Of a stretch of DNA of 64,000 bases, positions 1-28,235 are shown piece after piece (within the stretch, counting starts at the first letter, position 1; each line of letters begins with the position of its first letter). The notes under the pieces were generated by a model, which was not told the origin of the DNA, did no database searches, and saw only the letters and a list, made by a program, of their open reading frames with translations. The stretch covers positions 19,761,280 through 19,825,279 of the forward strand of contig JAPXFY010000015.1 in NCBI GenBank assembly GCA_030674185.1. Reading direction: 5' to 3'. This DNA is from Monoplex corrugatus (taxonomy: Eukaryota; Mollusca; Gastropoda; Littorinimorpha; Ranellidae). Position numbers and translations under genes: made by a program.

Positions 1-100
1 GGGGCAGAACATCGAGATATACTCTGTATGTAACGTGTTTGGGTCAAGTGTCTGCCTCGATAAGAAATCACTTAAGCGTAGCCTGTTTTTTTAGTATGGT

Positions 101-251
101 TTAATCCTTTGACTCCCGCATCCTGTCCACCAGCATCCTGCATTGTCAATCATGCTAGCAAAGCAAAATCTTAAACTCTTTGAATCCCTCACCCTATCTG
201 CCAGCTTTCTGCATGAAGCTGGTGGATAGGGTGAGGGAGTCAAAGGGTTAA
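101..251. mobile_element. TTAA-flanked palindromic MITE-like element
   Basis: The element is bounded by TTAA at 101-104 and 248-251. Its ends are inverted repeats of the type CCTTTGACTCCCGCA and GGGAGTCAAAGGG, and the inner part (CCACCAGC/GCTGGTGG) also pairs, so the whole unit can fold into a hairpin. A further half copy of the right end follows at about 260-293. TTAA target duplication plus CCC-type ends is typical of non-autonomous piggyBac relatives; assignment to that superfamily is inference. Related copies lie near 13601 and 21175. Confidence 0.6.
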
Positions 252-829
252 GTATTTGCAGTTGGTGGATAGGGTGCGGGAGTCGAAGGGTTATTCGTTG
301 AAAGAATAGCCTGTGATTTCAACATCTGGAGAGTGTTTATTTCTTATCCTCTCCAACCAACCCCCATCCCATCCGCCCACACAAACTACAGACCAGCTGA
401 TGTGGCAGTTATTCGCACATAAGCCAGGTTACCTATAATCCTCGTTTATGCTCGAATATCTGCCACGAAACTGCCTCGTTCAGCAAGTCATATTCACAGT
501 AAAATGGACTGGTAACCTTGTTTTCAGAGAAGAGGTCCCATATTCGAACTCTGATTGGGAGAGGTAGCGTATTTTTCGACACCTGCCTCTCTTGTAGATT
601 TTGGACTGTGGGCTGGGTGCTAGCGTTTCTGACCAGACAGTAAACCGAAGCTTTATATGCAGCATGCACGTATCATACGTAAAATAAACGACGGCAACAA
701 AAGACGGTGATCATCACACCGAGGTAGTTGCATTTGTGTTCACTGGTTTTTTGTTTGTTTTTGTTTTTGTTTTGTTTTGTTTGTTTGGGGGGTTTTCTTG
801 CTGGTTTTTTGGTCCCATTTTTAACATTG

Positions 830-1244
830 CCTTAATGGTCACAGAAACTGGGACAGTTTTTATAGTGCTTTGATGATGACGACGATGAGGATGATGATCA
901 AGATGCTGTGGAGTTCCATCTAGGGTTTAAACTGCGCGACAGGGCTGCGCTTCACGCTTACTGTCATAGTATAGTCTGGCATCAACCAAGCCCGAGAGAT
1001 ACAGACACCTGCGATGATGGTCAGGAGATTTGAGCAACACCCTCACTAACGCATCTGTGAAGTGGATGAGTCTGAGCTGTGTGGTCCCAGTCTTCCCAAT
1101 GAGCCCACAGCATACTTAATAACTCTGGGTAGGAGCTGGTTGGGGCGGAAAATCGTGCAGTGATTTTCACAGGACTGATGGGGATTCGAACCCATAACAT
1201 TCCAGTCGGTTGTCCGTTATGCTAATCATTGCACCACAGTGACT
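830..1244 (-). mobile_element. tRNA-derived SINE, copy 1
   Basis: Read on the minus strand, the element starts with a tRNA-like head at about 1244-1185. It has an A-box-like TGGTGCAATGATTAGCAT and a B-box-like GGGTTCGAATCCCC. A roughly 300-bp body follows and ends near 830 in a (CAT)n-rich stretch and CCATTAAGG. Three further copies in the same orientation occur at 12102, 17727 and 23363. The internal RNA polymerase III promoter and repeated occurrence support a SINE. Confidence 0.75.
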
Positions 1245-1489
1245 TGTGCAACAAAAGAGTCGTCCCTGGCTAATTCTGGAGAAAAAAAATCGACTTAATA
1301 GGTCAAGAAAAGTACAGCTTTAAAAAAGTCGCAAAGAAGAAGAAGAAATTGCTAGTACTGAATTGGTACCTTGCACAATCATCCAGAACGACAGCTCCAG
1401 TTTGACACAGAAATTCATTGTGGCGAGACATAAATACACAACAATACAGCACAACATAATCTGTTACAGAGACAGTACAGTATAGTTTT

Positions 1490-1790
1490 GTTTGACCCAT
1501 CACCCTGATGGCAACGGTTTGTATTGTGATTTGCTTGTCATGGAACGCTCTATGAGATGTGCATGGCGCGTGTTTTCCCACCGTGACAGGAGAGAATATG
1601 AGATCATTTGTACAACCTCATCCATCCATGTCCATGTCATGGCTGCAACAGCTTGGCTGGCAAGGATGCATTGGGAGTGAGCTCTCAAAGCGATAGACAC
1701 ACTCATGCAGAAACACTGCGCTGCATGCTAGCGCTGGGCCATGATATGGTGAGGCTGGTAGCTGTAGGAATGGGCGAGACATAGCCCAGT
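1490..1790 (+). repeat. Dispersed repeat family X, copy 1
   Basis: This stretch shares long similarity with 3550-3960 and 4960-5310, including GGCTGCAACAGCTTGGCTG and ACACTCATGCAGAAA. No coding potential is convincing. It is probably a non-autonomous transposon or LINE untranslated region; the class is unknown. Confidence 0.55.
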
Positions 1791-2210
1791 GGTTAAACTG
1801 TCCACTTACGAAGCTGGACAGTTAAGGTTTAGTTCCCAGGGTACAGAGATTCTTCTCCCTTCAGGTTTCATTGTACCTTGTGTAACAGTTTGGGTGATGT
1901 ACCTTGTGTAACAGTTTGGGTGATGTACCTTGTGTAACAGTTTGGGTGATGTACCTTGTGTAACAGTTTGGGTGATGTACCTTGTGTAACAGTTTGGGTG
2001 ATGTACCTTGTGTAACAGTTTGGGTGATGTACCTTGTGTAACAGTTTGGGTGATGTACCTTGTGTAACAGTTTGGGTGAAAGTCTTTGGGGTGAGATACA
2101 ACACGTCGTGGGCACATGTAAAAGAACCCATGGCCAGGAAGGTGTTGTTCCTGGATAAATTCTGAAGAAAATTCCCTTTAATGCAGTTGAAAAAATACCA
2201 ACAACAACAA
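1776..2210 (+). mobile_element. Second SINE family with internal minisatellite
   Basis: A tRNA-like head (AGCCCAGTGGTTAAACTG ... GGTTTAGTTCCCAGGG) is at 1780-1842. The body downstream of the internal repeat contains GGGCACATGTAAAAGAACCC, and the tail is AACAACAACAAAA near 2200. The arrangement matches molluscan tRNA SINEs. The body is interrupted by a 26-bp tandem array, annotated separately. Confidence 0.55.
1868..2087 (+). repeat. 26-bp minisatellite inside a SINE
   Basis: About eight near-perfect copies of a 26-bp unit (GTACCTTGTGTAACAGTTTG plus GGTGAT) lie head to tail. The array sits between the tRNA-like head and the conserved body of the SINE. The open minus-strand frames across it are repeat artefacts. 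Confidence 0.9.
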
Positions 2211-2299
2211 AAATGAAAAATTGATGCTATGGGCTTACCTATTGGAAATGGCATCAATTCACAAGTGAAATTTATCATGATAAGACATAAAATCTAATG

Positions 2300-2431
2300 T
2301 GATAAGATATAATAATAATAATAATTACAATAATTATATAGCGCAAAATCTTGATAAAATCAAATCTAAGCGCTGAAACACACACACACGCACGCACGCA
2401 CACAAACGCACGCACGCACCACACACGCACC

Positions 2432-2496
<65 letters not shown>

Positions 2497-3366
2497 CTAT
2501 GAATAGGGAGAAAGAATAAAAACAATGGAAAATTATAGAGAGCATAATTATTATATACAATTATATATTGCAATGTGATTCCCCTCCGAGTGGAGACAGG
2601 CTGCAGAGGGGATTGAGTGAGGTCAGGATTTTATGCAGAGGAGAAAAGGTGAGTTTTGAGAGCGGACTTGACGGAGACAAAAGTAGGTTGCTGACGGACT
2701 GAGAGAGGAAGTTTGTTCCAGAAGAGCGGACCAGAAACAGAGAAGGCTCGTGGACCATAGGTATTGAGCTTAGTGCGTGGAAAGCGAAAAGTCAGAGGAT
2801 CGGAGGCAGAGCGGAGGGTACGTGAGGGAACATAGATCTCAAGTAGGCTTGACAGGTCATCGGGGGCTGCGTTATTGAGGCTTTTGTAGCACATGGTGTC
2901 TGGTTTGTACTGTATGCGCTTTGATACAGGGAACCAGTGAAGTTGTGCCAGGAGAGGAGATATGTGGTCAGCTTTTTTCTTTTTGAGTACAAGGCGTGCA
3001 GCATTGTTTTGAATGCGCTGTAGGATGTGAGTGGTGGAGGCAGGAAGACCGGACAGGGGTGAATTGCAATAGTCAATGCGAGACATTATGAAGGAGAGAA
3101 CGAGTTTTGCAGTTGTTTCCACAGAGAGATACTTCCTGATCAGGCATATACGATGGAGGTGATAGTAGCAAAATCTGGCAGTTTGAGAAACAAAGTTGTT
3201 CATGGAGAGGGTAGAGTCAATGCAGACACCAAGGTTTTTAGCTGAATCAGAAATTGGGACTGATGTGTTACATAATGGGAGAGAAAGAGGAGGCAGCTGA
3301 GAAAGTTTCTGACGGGTGCCAATGAGGATAGGTTCTGTCTTATCATCATTTAGCTGAAGTTTGTTG
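2300..3366 (-). mobile_element. 5'-truncated CR1/L2-like LINE, copy 1
   Basis: The minus strand encodes the C-terminal part of a non-LTR retrotransposon reverse transcriptase, from LQLNDDKTE through [26 protein letters not shown] and LLAQLHWFPVSKRIQYK to [11 protein letters not shown]. The thumb/C-terminal signature [12 protein letters not shown] is typical of the Jockey/CR1/L2 group. The 3' untranslated tail contains a (CA/GCA)n microsatellite at about 2380-2493 and ends in (TAA)n near 2310. The 5' part is missing beyond about 3366. Closely related to the copy at 58337-59461. Confidence 0.8.
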
Positions 3367-3549
3367 TAGTGATTATACAGTACAGTGATTATACGTACTG
3401 CGAAGTACAGGGCAGTGCAGTGCAATATAGAAGAGTACAGTAAGATGTTTGTATTTATCATTATGTTGATGGCAGTGGCATGCACAAAACGTTTGTATTG
3501 ATCATTTATGATCATGGCAGTAGCATATACTGTATTGTTGTTGTTGTTT

Positions 3550-3960
3550 TTTCTGTAATGCGACACTGCACAGTGTAGGTGTGTATGGCGTGTAGTTTCC
3601 CAGCGTGACACATTTATGACATCATTTGTACAACCTCTTTCATCTGCTCGTCGTGGCTGCAACAGCTTGGCTGACAGGATGTACATGTAGGGGTTTGTTC
3701 AAGCGACACAGACACTCATGCAGAAACTCTGCACGGGGGCTTGATATGGGCAAGGCTGGCAGCTAGCTGAAGAGATCGATAGACGCACTGCATACATACT
3801 GTAAAGGCCCACCTGCCTAGTTTCGTTTTCCTCAACTGCGCAAAATGGCACCGCTCCACTTTCCACTAGTTTTGTGTTAAAGGGGTGAGCATGCTAGAAA
3901 AGTTCCCTTACCACATTTGCTCCACGGACTTTTTTTTTTTTTTTTTTTTGGTAGGATAGC
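3550..3960 (+). repeat. Dispersed repeat family X, copy 2
   Basis: Homologous to 1490-1790 and 4960-5310. It extends further right with CCCACCTGCCTAGTTTCG and TGCGCAAAATGGCACCGCTC, both of which recur near 5190-5250. No gene is seen. Confidence 0.55.
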
Positions 3961-4125
3961 GTCTCAAACTCACCGCTCATTATGTTACTGACCTGATAGG
4001 GTGAGTATTTTAGAACAGATCCCATACCACATTTACTTCACTGACATTTTTTGGCAGGATAACATCCCAAGCTCGCTGTTCATCATGAAGTTGGCCTGGA
4101 GGGTGAAAGTAGTCACTGTCTAATG
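3875..4125 (+). repeat. Diverged tandem duplication of about 125 bp
   Basis: Two diverged units share GGGTGAG.AT.T.AGAA, CCACATTT.CT.CACGGAC-like and AGGATA.C.TC.CAAACTC-like segments (about 3878-3990 and 4000-4115). No coding function is apparent. Confidence 0.4.
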
Positions 4126-4627
4126 ATGTTTTAGCACAGTTGAACTTAGCTGTGAAAAGATAGGTGGCTAGATCCGTACATTGTCTTGAATACACCACCA
4201 CAGTGGATACACCACTCTAGTCCACTCAGATACCTGTCCCTCTTGGCAGATGGGGAAGGTAAAGCAACGAGTGAGAGATGAGCACGGTAAATAATGCTGA
4301 CCAAACAGAAGTTGAATACATCATTCAGAACCTACCCATCAAGAATATATCACCTAACAAACAAAACCATAAAAGATAGAAAAAGCAGATACAGAAATGG
4401 CTGATTGTATCGTGGCCATGTGCGTTTCTTTGGGAGTTCAGCCTGGAATTTATACAGAAAATTGATAAAATAGGTTCACTCATCTCTGAACACAAAATGA
4501 GTGGAAAGTGGAGGGGGGAGGGGATAAAAATGCAGTGCAGTATTTTACAAGATAGAATGGAATACAGTACAGTGCAGTGCAGTATATTCATAGGGATGAC
4601 ATTTTTTTTTTTTTTTTTTTACATTAC

Positions 4628-4937
4628 AAAAAGCCAGAACAAGATTGAGGCAGCCGAGATATGGTTTCTAAGAAGAATGTTGAGAGTTCCATGGACAGCA
4701 AAGAAAACAAACGAGACAGTCTTGATGCAGGCAAATACAAGAAAATCATAAGGAAGATTAGGAAAAGACAGGCAACATTTAGAGCTCCAGGTAGACCCAG
4801 GGAGAAAACATTGGACGGACTTGCAGGGTGACTGGGGACGGAAAGGGTGGATGATATGCTTGCAGTAGCAAGGGATAGATACATATGGAGGGCAATGATG
4901 GCCAACGCCATGCGGCAGAGCATTTTATGATGATGAT
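4628..4937 (+). mobile_element. LINE 3' remnant (RT C-terminus), copy 1
   Basis: The translation gives SQNKIEAAEIWFLRRMLRVP, then TAKKTNETVL and a degenerate REKTLDGLAG. This is the C-terminal region of a non-LTR retrotransposon endonuclease/reverse transcriptase protein. It ends in (GAT)n at 4927-4942. Frameshifts and 5' truncation make it inactive. A longer relative lies at 22635-23098. Confidence 0.6.
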
Positions 4938-4959
4938 GATGATATCACAAAACTACACG

Positions 4960-5310
4960 ATGTGTATGTTGCGTACTTCCCTACCATTACACAAAATAAC
5001 ACGACATATTTGTTCAACCTCTTTGGTCTGCACGTCATGGCTGCAACAGCTTGGCTGACAGGATGTATAGGGAGGGGGGTTCTCTCAGCGACACAAACAC
5101 TCATGCAGAAAGAAACTCTGCACTGAGCCATGACATGGCCAGGCTGGCAGCCAGCTAAAAGGATCGATTGACTGACTGCAGACTGTGAAGGCCCACCTGC
5201 CTATTTTCGTTTTCCTCTACTGCGCAAAATGGCACGGCTCCACTTTCCACTAATTTTTACGTGAGAAGGGTTGGGTATGTCAAATGTGTTCCCGTTCCAA
5301 ATGTGCTCCC
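4960..5310 (+). repeat. Dispersed repeat family X, copy 3
   Basis: Shares GGCTGCAACAGCTTGGCTGA, the ACTCATGCAGAAA segment and the GCGCAAAATGGCAC segment with the other two copies (1490-1790, 3550-3960). It begins right after the (GAT)n tail of the LINE remnant. Confidence 0.55.
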
Positions 5311-6424
5311 CAGGCACTTTTTGTGTGTGTGTGAGATGTTTGTTTCAAGGGAATTTGATACACCGCACTCGGATATGTGTACTCTACGCAGATATGCCAA
5401 AAATTATCCAGCAGACTCCTTAAGTTTGCACATGACGTTATGGTGGGACAGTTTAGTGGTTACTTAAAAGCACTCGCTCAAATTAAAAGTGTTACCCTCT
5501 CAGCCCAGTCTTTGGTTTGTATGGATCGGTGGCATTCACCATAAAGCATGGTCTGTGTCAGTGTCTGGTACACTAAAGTACGTACCAAAGACAGGTTGGT
5601 GCGTGACAAAGACCTGCATACCTCAGAGAATGTTGATAATGATAAATCATTCTAGAATAGCGCTATTCTTCAAACTCATTGGACTCTGCGCATTATACGT
5701 TTACAAGAGATAGAGTTTGGCTGATAGAGGGATTGATATATCAGACACGTTTACCTGTGTATACAAATGAATGCATGCTAACAGTCTGACCATACATACA
5801 CATGTATATCTCTGGTCATAATCATATACCTACGATCATAAACATGATATCTGTGATGATAAACTTATACTGTGTATCAATAATTCCACAATGCCACATA
5901 ATTAGTAATTAAAAGTGGCTGTGCGTATTGGCGGACGAGTAGCTATGATTTCAACAATGGAAGGCCTGGGCTCTGTGTTTGTTTGTTTGTCTTTTTTGTT
6001 TGTTTGTTTGTTTATTTTGTGTGTCTGTTTGCTTTTTCAGTTCTGTATACGCTGAAAAGAGATTGGTAGATCTTGCATGTATTGGCGATAAATGGTGCCC
6101 TGAGTTAATCACCAAAGAGCAGCTGTGTCTGTTCTGAACATGTGAAAGATATCAGATCATGTATGCCAGAGAGAGAGATCATAATTTGCTTGTTCTGCAT
6201 CATGTAGAGACAAGGCCAGACCCAGAAGGGGACTACCTAAGTTCTAGGTAGCCCGCTTAAAAAAAAAGGTAAAAAATCGAATAGCGAAAAAGGAAATGAA
6301 AAAAGAAAAAAAAGGAGAAGAAAGAGTTTCACATTAGGCCGTAAGGAGGAGGACCTGTAAAGACCTAAGCTGACATCGCCAGAATGATGGAAACATGAAT
6401 ATGAGCAGCGAGCAGGCCAGTTTT

Positions 6425-6500
6425 TGAATGATGCAGGCTAGGATTGAACTCGAGACATCAGGTCGAGTCCACAGCCCTATCGGAAGAACCAACCAGCCTG
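6425..6500 (-). mobile_element. tRNA-like SINE head (possible)
   Basis: On the minus strand this contains a B-box-like GAGTTCAATCCTAG preceded by an anticodon-arm-like stretch. It is probably the head of a decayed SINE. Only one copy of this type was found, so support is weak. Confidence 0.3.
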
Positions 6501-6659
6501 AATATTTTTATGTTTCTGTAAGTCAGTCAGCACATACATGGCTTACAGGATCGTCAACGTATTTGATGTTGTCTTGTGTGGACGTAGGGGTTTCAGGCGC
6601 TAGCAAGTTTGCACATTAGACTGACATGGAAGCTGAGAAAAAAAATGTCCATCTTTGAC

Positions 6660-6745
6660 CCAGCAGGCGTTTCCCAGTTGGGGTCGAACCGCAGACCCTC
6701 GGATTTGAAGTTTAACGTTCTGCCCACTTGACTGTATTGCCCGTT
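6660..6745 (-). mobile_element. tRNA-like SINE head
   Basis: The minus strand reads CAGTCAAGTGGGCAGAACG (A-box-like) followed 25 bases later by GCGGTTCGACCCC (B-box). These are the two halves of an RNA polymerase III promoter at tRNA spacing. The body of the element is not clearly delimited. Confidence 0.45.
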
Positions 6746-6838
6746 CTTTGTTGGATTCATTTGCAAGAACACATTTTGCCTGGTGCGCGTCACATGTAGG
6801 AACACTACTGGTGAATGACAAGGATGTAAGGGGAGGCA

Positions 6839-6865
6839 GGTGTGTGTGTGTGTGTGTGTGTATGT

Positions 6866-6916
<51 letters not shown>

Positions 6917-7094
6917 GCGCGCATATGAAAAGGGCGAAGGGGAGGGGGTGTATTTACATAGCGAATGGCCACGCCCGTGTGCTGGAGACACGCTTCACCG
7001 CTTGTTTAATCGACATCACAGCAGGGTGTCTCCATCTCTTTTCAGCATATAATATGGACTCTCTCTGTCTCTCTGTCCCCTCTGTCTGTCTGTC

Positions 7095-7188
<94 letters not shown>

Positions 7189-7273
7189 GTTTCTGTCTCC
7201 CTCTTTGTCTCTCTCTGCCCCCATCTGTCTCTCTCTTTCTGCATATTTGTATGGTTCCTGTTGTTCTAAACAC

Positions 7274-7314
<41 letters not shown>

Positions 7315-7537
7315 CACACATATAATTATATAATTAGTAGTTATATTATATATACCCATTTTATACGTGTATATATGTGTGTATGTTCTCAGTAGAGTTT
7401 CACATTGTTTAGAATATGTCATCTCTGTGTTTTTCTTTATTCAGTATAGACTGCTTGGTTGAGTGCTGGATAAATGAAATGATTTGTTTGCTTATTATGT
7501 TAAAAGATTGATCTCTCTCTGTCTCTCTCTCTCTCTT

Positions 7538-7588
<51 letters not shown>

Positions 7589-7621
7589 CTCTCTGTCACT
7601 CTCTCTCTCTCTCTGTGTCTG

Positions 7622-7694
<73 letters not shown>

Positions 7695-8157
7695 CTCTCC
7701 TCCGGCTACCCCAACGTCCATCTGTATGTTTCTGTGCATTTATCTCCCGACCATTTTCTTGGTTCACTATTTACTGCATGCCTCATTTACATATCTGATA
7801 ATGATCTTTTTGCCCGGTATTTGTTTTGTCTCACTTTTGTTTTCTTTATTCAAATTCTTCGTGAAGGAGAGAGAGAGAGTTATAATTAATAGGATACAGT
7901 TGTGATGTGGGGGGGGTGGGGGGGCTGTCTCTGTAATGTGCTCACCTGGCACTTCTTCCTGATTCTTTATGCAACGAGATATGTTTAACTATGATTTTAG
8001 TAAGAATGTTTATTTTCGCTGGAGGTTGCGGAAAATCGTTGAGGGTTTTGTATCTCCGTACTTTTGGTTCCTGAGAGCGATGGAAGATGAAACGAGTAAT
8101 TTTTGCATGAATTGCTCTTCAGTTTGTATGGACAGGGTGCTGAGGATTGTAAACACA

Positions 8158-8221
<64 letters not shown>

Positions 8222-8358
8222 CATCTCTCTCTCTGTCCCTCCCTCCCTCCCCCTCTCTCTCGCCCTCTCCCTCCCTCCATCTCTCTCTCGCTCTCTCTCT
8301 CGTTGTCTGCTTGCTATTATAATATGGGCGAGGGTTGGATGTTAAAAATGTTATTCTG

Positions 8359-8414
<56 letters not shown>

Positions 8415-8771
8415 TCTTCCCTCTCTCTCTCTCTCTCTCTCCCTCCCTCTCCCTCCCTCCCTCTCCCTCTCTTCCGTCTCTCTCTCTCTTTCTCTCTGTC
8501 TCTCTCTCTCTCATTGTCTGCTTGCTATTATAATATGGGCGAGGGTTGGATGTTAAGAAATGTATTATTCTGCTTCTCTCCCCCCCTCTCTCTCTCTCTC
8601 TTCCCTGCCCCCTCTCCCCCTCCCCCCTCCATACACTCATCCTTCTCTCTCTCACCTACGTATACGTTCGTTTGTTGGCTTGTAAACAGGCATTTGTTCG
8701 ATTATTTCATTACTCTGGTGAATATAATTGTGCGCTCTGTCTCTCTCTTCTCTCTCTCTCTTCTCTCTTAA

Positions 8772-8804
<33 letters not shown>

Positions 8805-8810
8805 CTCTCT

Positions 8811-8857
<47 letters not shown>

Positions 8858-8866
8858 GGGCTTATA
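6839..8866. repeat. Microsatellite cluster, (GT)n and (CT)n
   Basis: A run of simple repeats separated by short unique spacers: (GT)n at 6839-6920, (CT)n at 7083-7195, (AC)n at 7269-7318, and (CT)n tracts at about 7511-7692, 8158-8305, 8360-8515 and 8736-8845, the last followed by (AC)n. Open frames over these tracts are low-complexity artefacts. No gene is seen. Confidence 0.95.
8305..8580 (+). repeat. Duplicated spacer within the CT tracts
   Basis: The spacer GTCTGCTTGCTATTATAATA plus TGGGCGAGGGTTGGATGTTA occurs at about 8305-8345 and again at about 8514-8554, each followed by a short A/T-rich piece and a new CT tract. This is a tandem duplication with a period near 210 bp that includes the CT tract. 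Confidence 0.8.
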
Positions 8867-9424
8867 CCACTACCCTCAAAAATATGATAACACATTCTTA
8901 TTCTCTCTTGGTGTGGTGGTACTGAAACATAGCCATTATTGAAATTATTGGACTGACAGCTTTGCATGAACAAACATTACCTTTTAATTAATTCGTATGT
9001 GTTTGAACAAAGTCCTCCACTCTTCGTGTCCTTTCTGCCCCGTATAGCGGTCAGTTGGCTATTGAACTGTTGGAAGTCAGCTCAAGATCTGATCATAAAT
9101 CTCATTGTGATAATTGCAACAATGATGATGATATGATGCTGGCGACAATGATGATGGTCATGTGTGGTTCACCAGCTTCTGAACACACACAACAATGATA
9201 CAATAAATGGCTAAGTTGATTCCTAGGTCATCACATCTATTGTTATTGTATAAGAATCGACTTAGCCACAATTGTACCACTTTAAACATTTACTGAGCTT
9301 TATACATTTATGAAATACAAAGATTCCCACTAAGTTCTATCGATTTCTAAACAAGCAATGGTTTGTCCTGTTCCGAGGCCTTTGTCAAGCTGAATGGTTG
9401 GTTTTGTAGTTGGATCTGTTTTTG

Positions 9425-11690
9425 CAGGGTGAGTGTTGTTTGCTTGGTGTTAGTATCTGCATGATGAGTGCTGTTTCCTTGGTGTTAGTATCTGCAGGAT
9501 GAGTGTTGTTTCCATGTTGTTAGTACCTGCAGGATGAGTGTTGTTTCCTTGGTATTAGTACCTGCAGGATGAGTGTTGTTTCCTTGGTGTTAGTACCTTC
9601 AGGGTGAGTGTTGTTTCCATGGTGTTAGTATCTGCGGGGTGAGTGTTATTTCCTTGGTGTTAGTACCTTCAGGATGAGTGTTGTTTCCTTGGTGTTAGTA
9701 TCTGCGGGGTGAATGTTGTTTCCTTGGTGTTAGTACCTTCAGGATGAGTGTTGTTTCCATGGTGTTAGTACCTGCAGGGTGAGTGTTGTTTCCATGGTGT
9801 TAGTATATGCAGGGTGAATGTTGTTTGTGGTGTTAGTACCTGCAGGGTGAATGTTGTTTCCATAATGTTTGTACCTGCAGAGTGAGTGTTGTTTCCATGA
9901 TGTTTGTACCTGCAGAGTGAGTATTGTTTCCATGATGTTTGTACCTGCAGAGTGAGTGTTGTTTCCGTAATGTTTGTACCTGCAGAGTGATGTTGTTTCC
10001 ATGATGTTTGTACCTGCAGAGTGAGGTGAGTGTTGTTTCCATGTTTGTACCTGCAGGATGAATGTTGTTTCCATAATGTTTGTACCTGCAGAGTGAGTGT
10101 TGTTTCCATGATGTTTGTACATGCAGAGTGAGTGTTGTTTCCATGATGTTTGTACCTGCAGAGTGAGTGTTGTTTCCATGGTGTTAGTACTGTGCAGGTG
10201 AATGTTGTTTCCATGTGTTGTACTGCAGGTGAATGTTGTTTCCATGATGTTGTAGTGCAAGGTGAATGTAGTTTCCATGGGTTAGTATGTGCAGGGTGAA
10301 TGTGTTTCCATGGTGTTAGTACATGTGCAGGGATGAAGTTGTTTCCATGGTTTGTATGTGCAGGGTGAATGTTGTTTCCATGATGTTGTATGTGCAGGTG
10401 AATGTTGTTTCCATGAGTTAGTATGTGCAGGGTGAATGTTGTTTCCATGGTGTTAGTATGTGCAGGTGAATGTTGTTTCCATGGTGTTAGTATGTGCAGG
10501 GTGAATGTAGTTTCCATGGTGTTAGTATGTGCAGGGTGAATGTAGTTTCCATGGGTTAGTATGTGCAGGGTGAATGTATGTTTCCATGATGTTAGTATGT
10601 GCAGGGTGAATGTAGTTTCCATGGAGTTAGTATGTGCAGGGTGAATGTAGTTTCCATGGAGTTAGCATGTGCAGGGTGAATGTAGTTTCCATGGAGTTAG
10701 TATGTGCAGGGTGAATGTAGTTTCCATGGAGTTAGTATGTGCAGGGTGAATGTAGTTTCCGTGGAGTTAGTATGTGCAGGGTGAATGTTGTTTCCATGGT
10801 GTTAGCATGTGCAGGGTGAATGTAGTTTCCATGGAGTTAGTATGTGCAGGGTGAATGTTGTTTCCATGGTGTTAGCATGTGCAGGGTGAATGTAGTTATC
10901 GTGGAGTTAGTATATGCAGGGTGAATGTAGTTTCCATGGAGTTAGTATGTGCAGGGTGAATGTTGTTTCCATGGTGTTAGCATGTGCAGGGTGAATGTAG
11001 TTTCCATGGAGTTAGTATGTGCAGGGTGAATGTAGTTTCCATGGTGTTAGCATGTGCAGGGTGAATGTAGTTTCCATGGAGTTAGTATGTGCAGGGTGAA
11101 TGTAGTTTCCGTGGGTTAGCATGTGCAGGGTGAATGTAGTTTCCATGGAGTTAGTATGTGCAGGGTGAATGTAGTTTCCGTGGAGTAGTATGTGCAGGTG
11201 TAATGTAGTTTCATGGAGTTAGTATGTGCAGGTGAATGTAGTTTCCGTGGGTTAGTATGTGCAGGGTGAATGTAGTTTCCATGGTAGTTAGCATTGCAGG
11301 TGAGGTTTCAGATGATGTAGTTTCCGTGGAGTTAGTATGTGCAAGGTGAATGTAGTTTCCATGGAGTTAGTATGTGCAGGGTGAATGTAGTTTCCATGGA
11401 GTTAGTATGTGCAGGGTGAATGTAGTTTCCATGGAGTTAGTATGTGCAGGGTGAGTGTAGTTTCCATGGAGTTAGTATGTGCAGGGTGAATGTAGTTTCC
11501 GTGGAGTTAGTATGTGCAGGGTGAATGTAGTTTCCGTGGAGTTAGTATGTGTAGGGTGAATGTAGTTTCCATGGAGTTAGTATGTGCAGGGTGAATGTAG
11601 TTTCCGTGGAGTTAGTATGTGCAGGGTGAATGTAGTTTCCATGGAGTTAGTATGTGCAGGGTGAATGTTGTTTACTTGGTCTTAGTATCT
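9425..11690 (+). repeat. 35-bp minisatellite, 2.3 kb
   Basis: About 64 copies of a 35-bp unit; the consensus contains GTTAGTATGTGCAGGGTGAA and TGTAGTTTCCATGGA. The left third has a diverged subtype (TGCAGAGTGAGTGTTGTTTC and ATGATGTTTGTACC). Units around 10190-10440 show many one-base losses in GGG and GG runs. The array ends about 80 bp before the first readable TTLL10 exon. The minus-strand frames of up to 285 codons across it are tandem-repeat artefacts. Confidence 0.95.
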
Positions 11691-11770
11691 GTTTGTAGAC
11701 AACAGGTGGTTAAAATGTAATTCAAATCCCTTTCATTTTACTGAAGTGTTACTGGTTTGTGTGGCTTCAG

Positions 11771-28235
<16,465 letters not shown>

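Noticed and set aside
1185..1244. A possible functional tRNA gene, since the B-box GGTTCGAATCC is perfect on the minus strand.
   Set aside because: The acceptor stem does not pair and the sequence continues into a repeated body; it is a SINE head.
6954..8887. Arg/Glu- and Ser/Leu-repeat open frames.
   Set aside because: They are translations of (CT)n tracts in either strand.
9739..10622. Minus-strand open frames of up to 285 codons with METTFTLHILT-like repeats.
   Set aside because: They follow from the 35-bp minisatellite, shift frame with every unit and have no support as genes.
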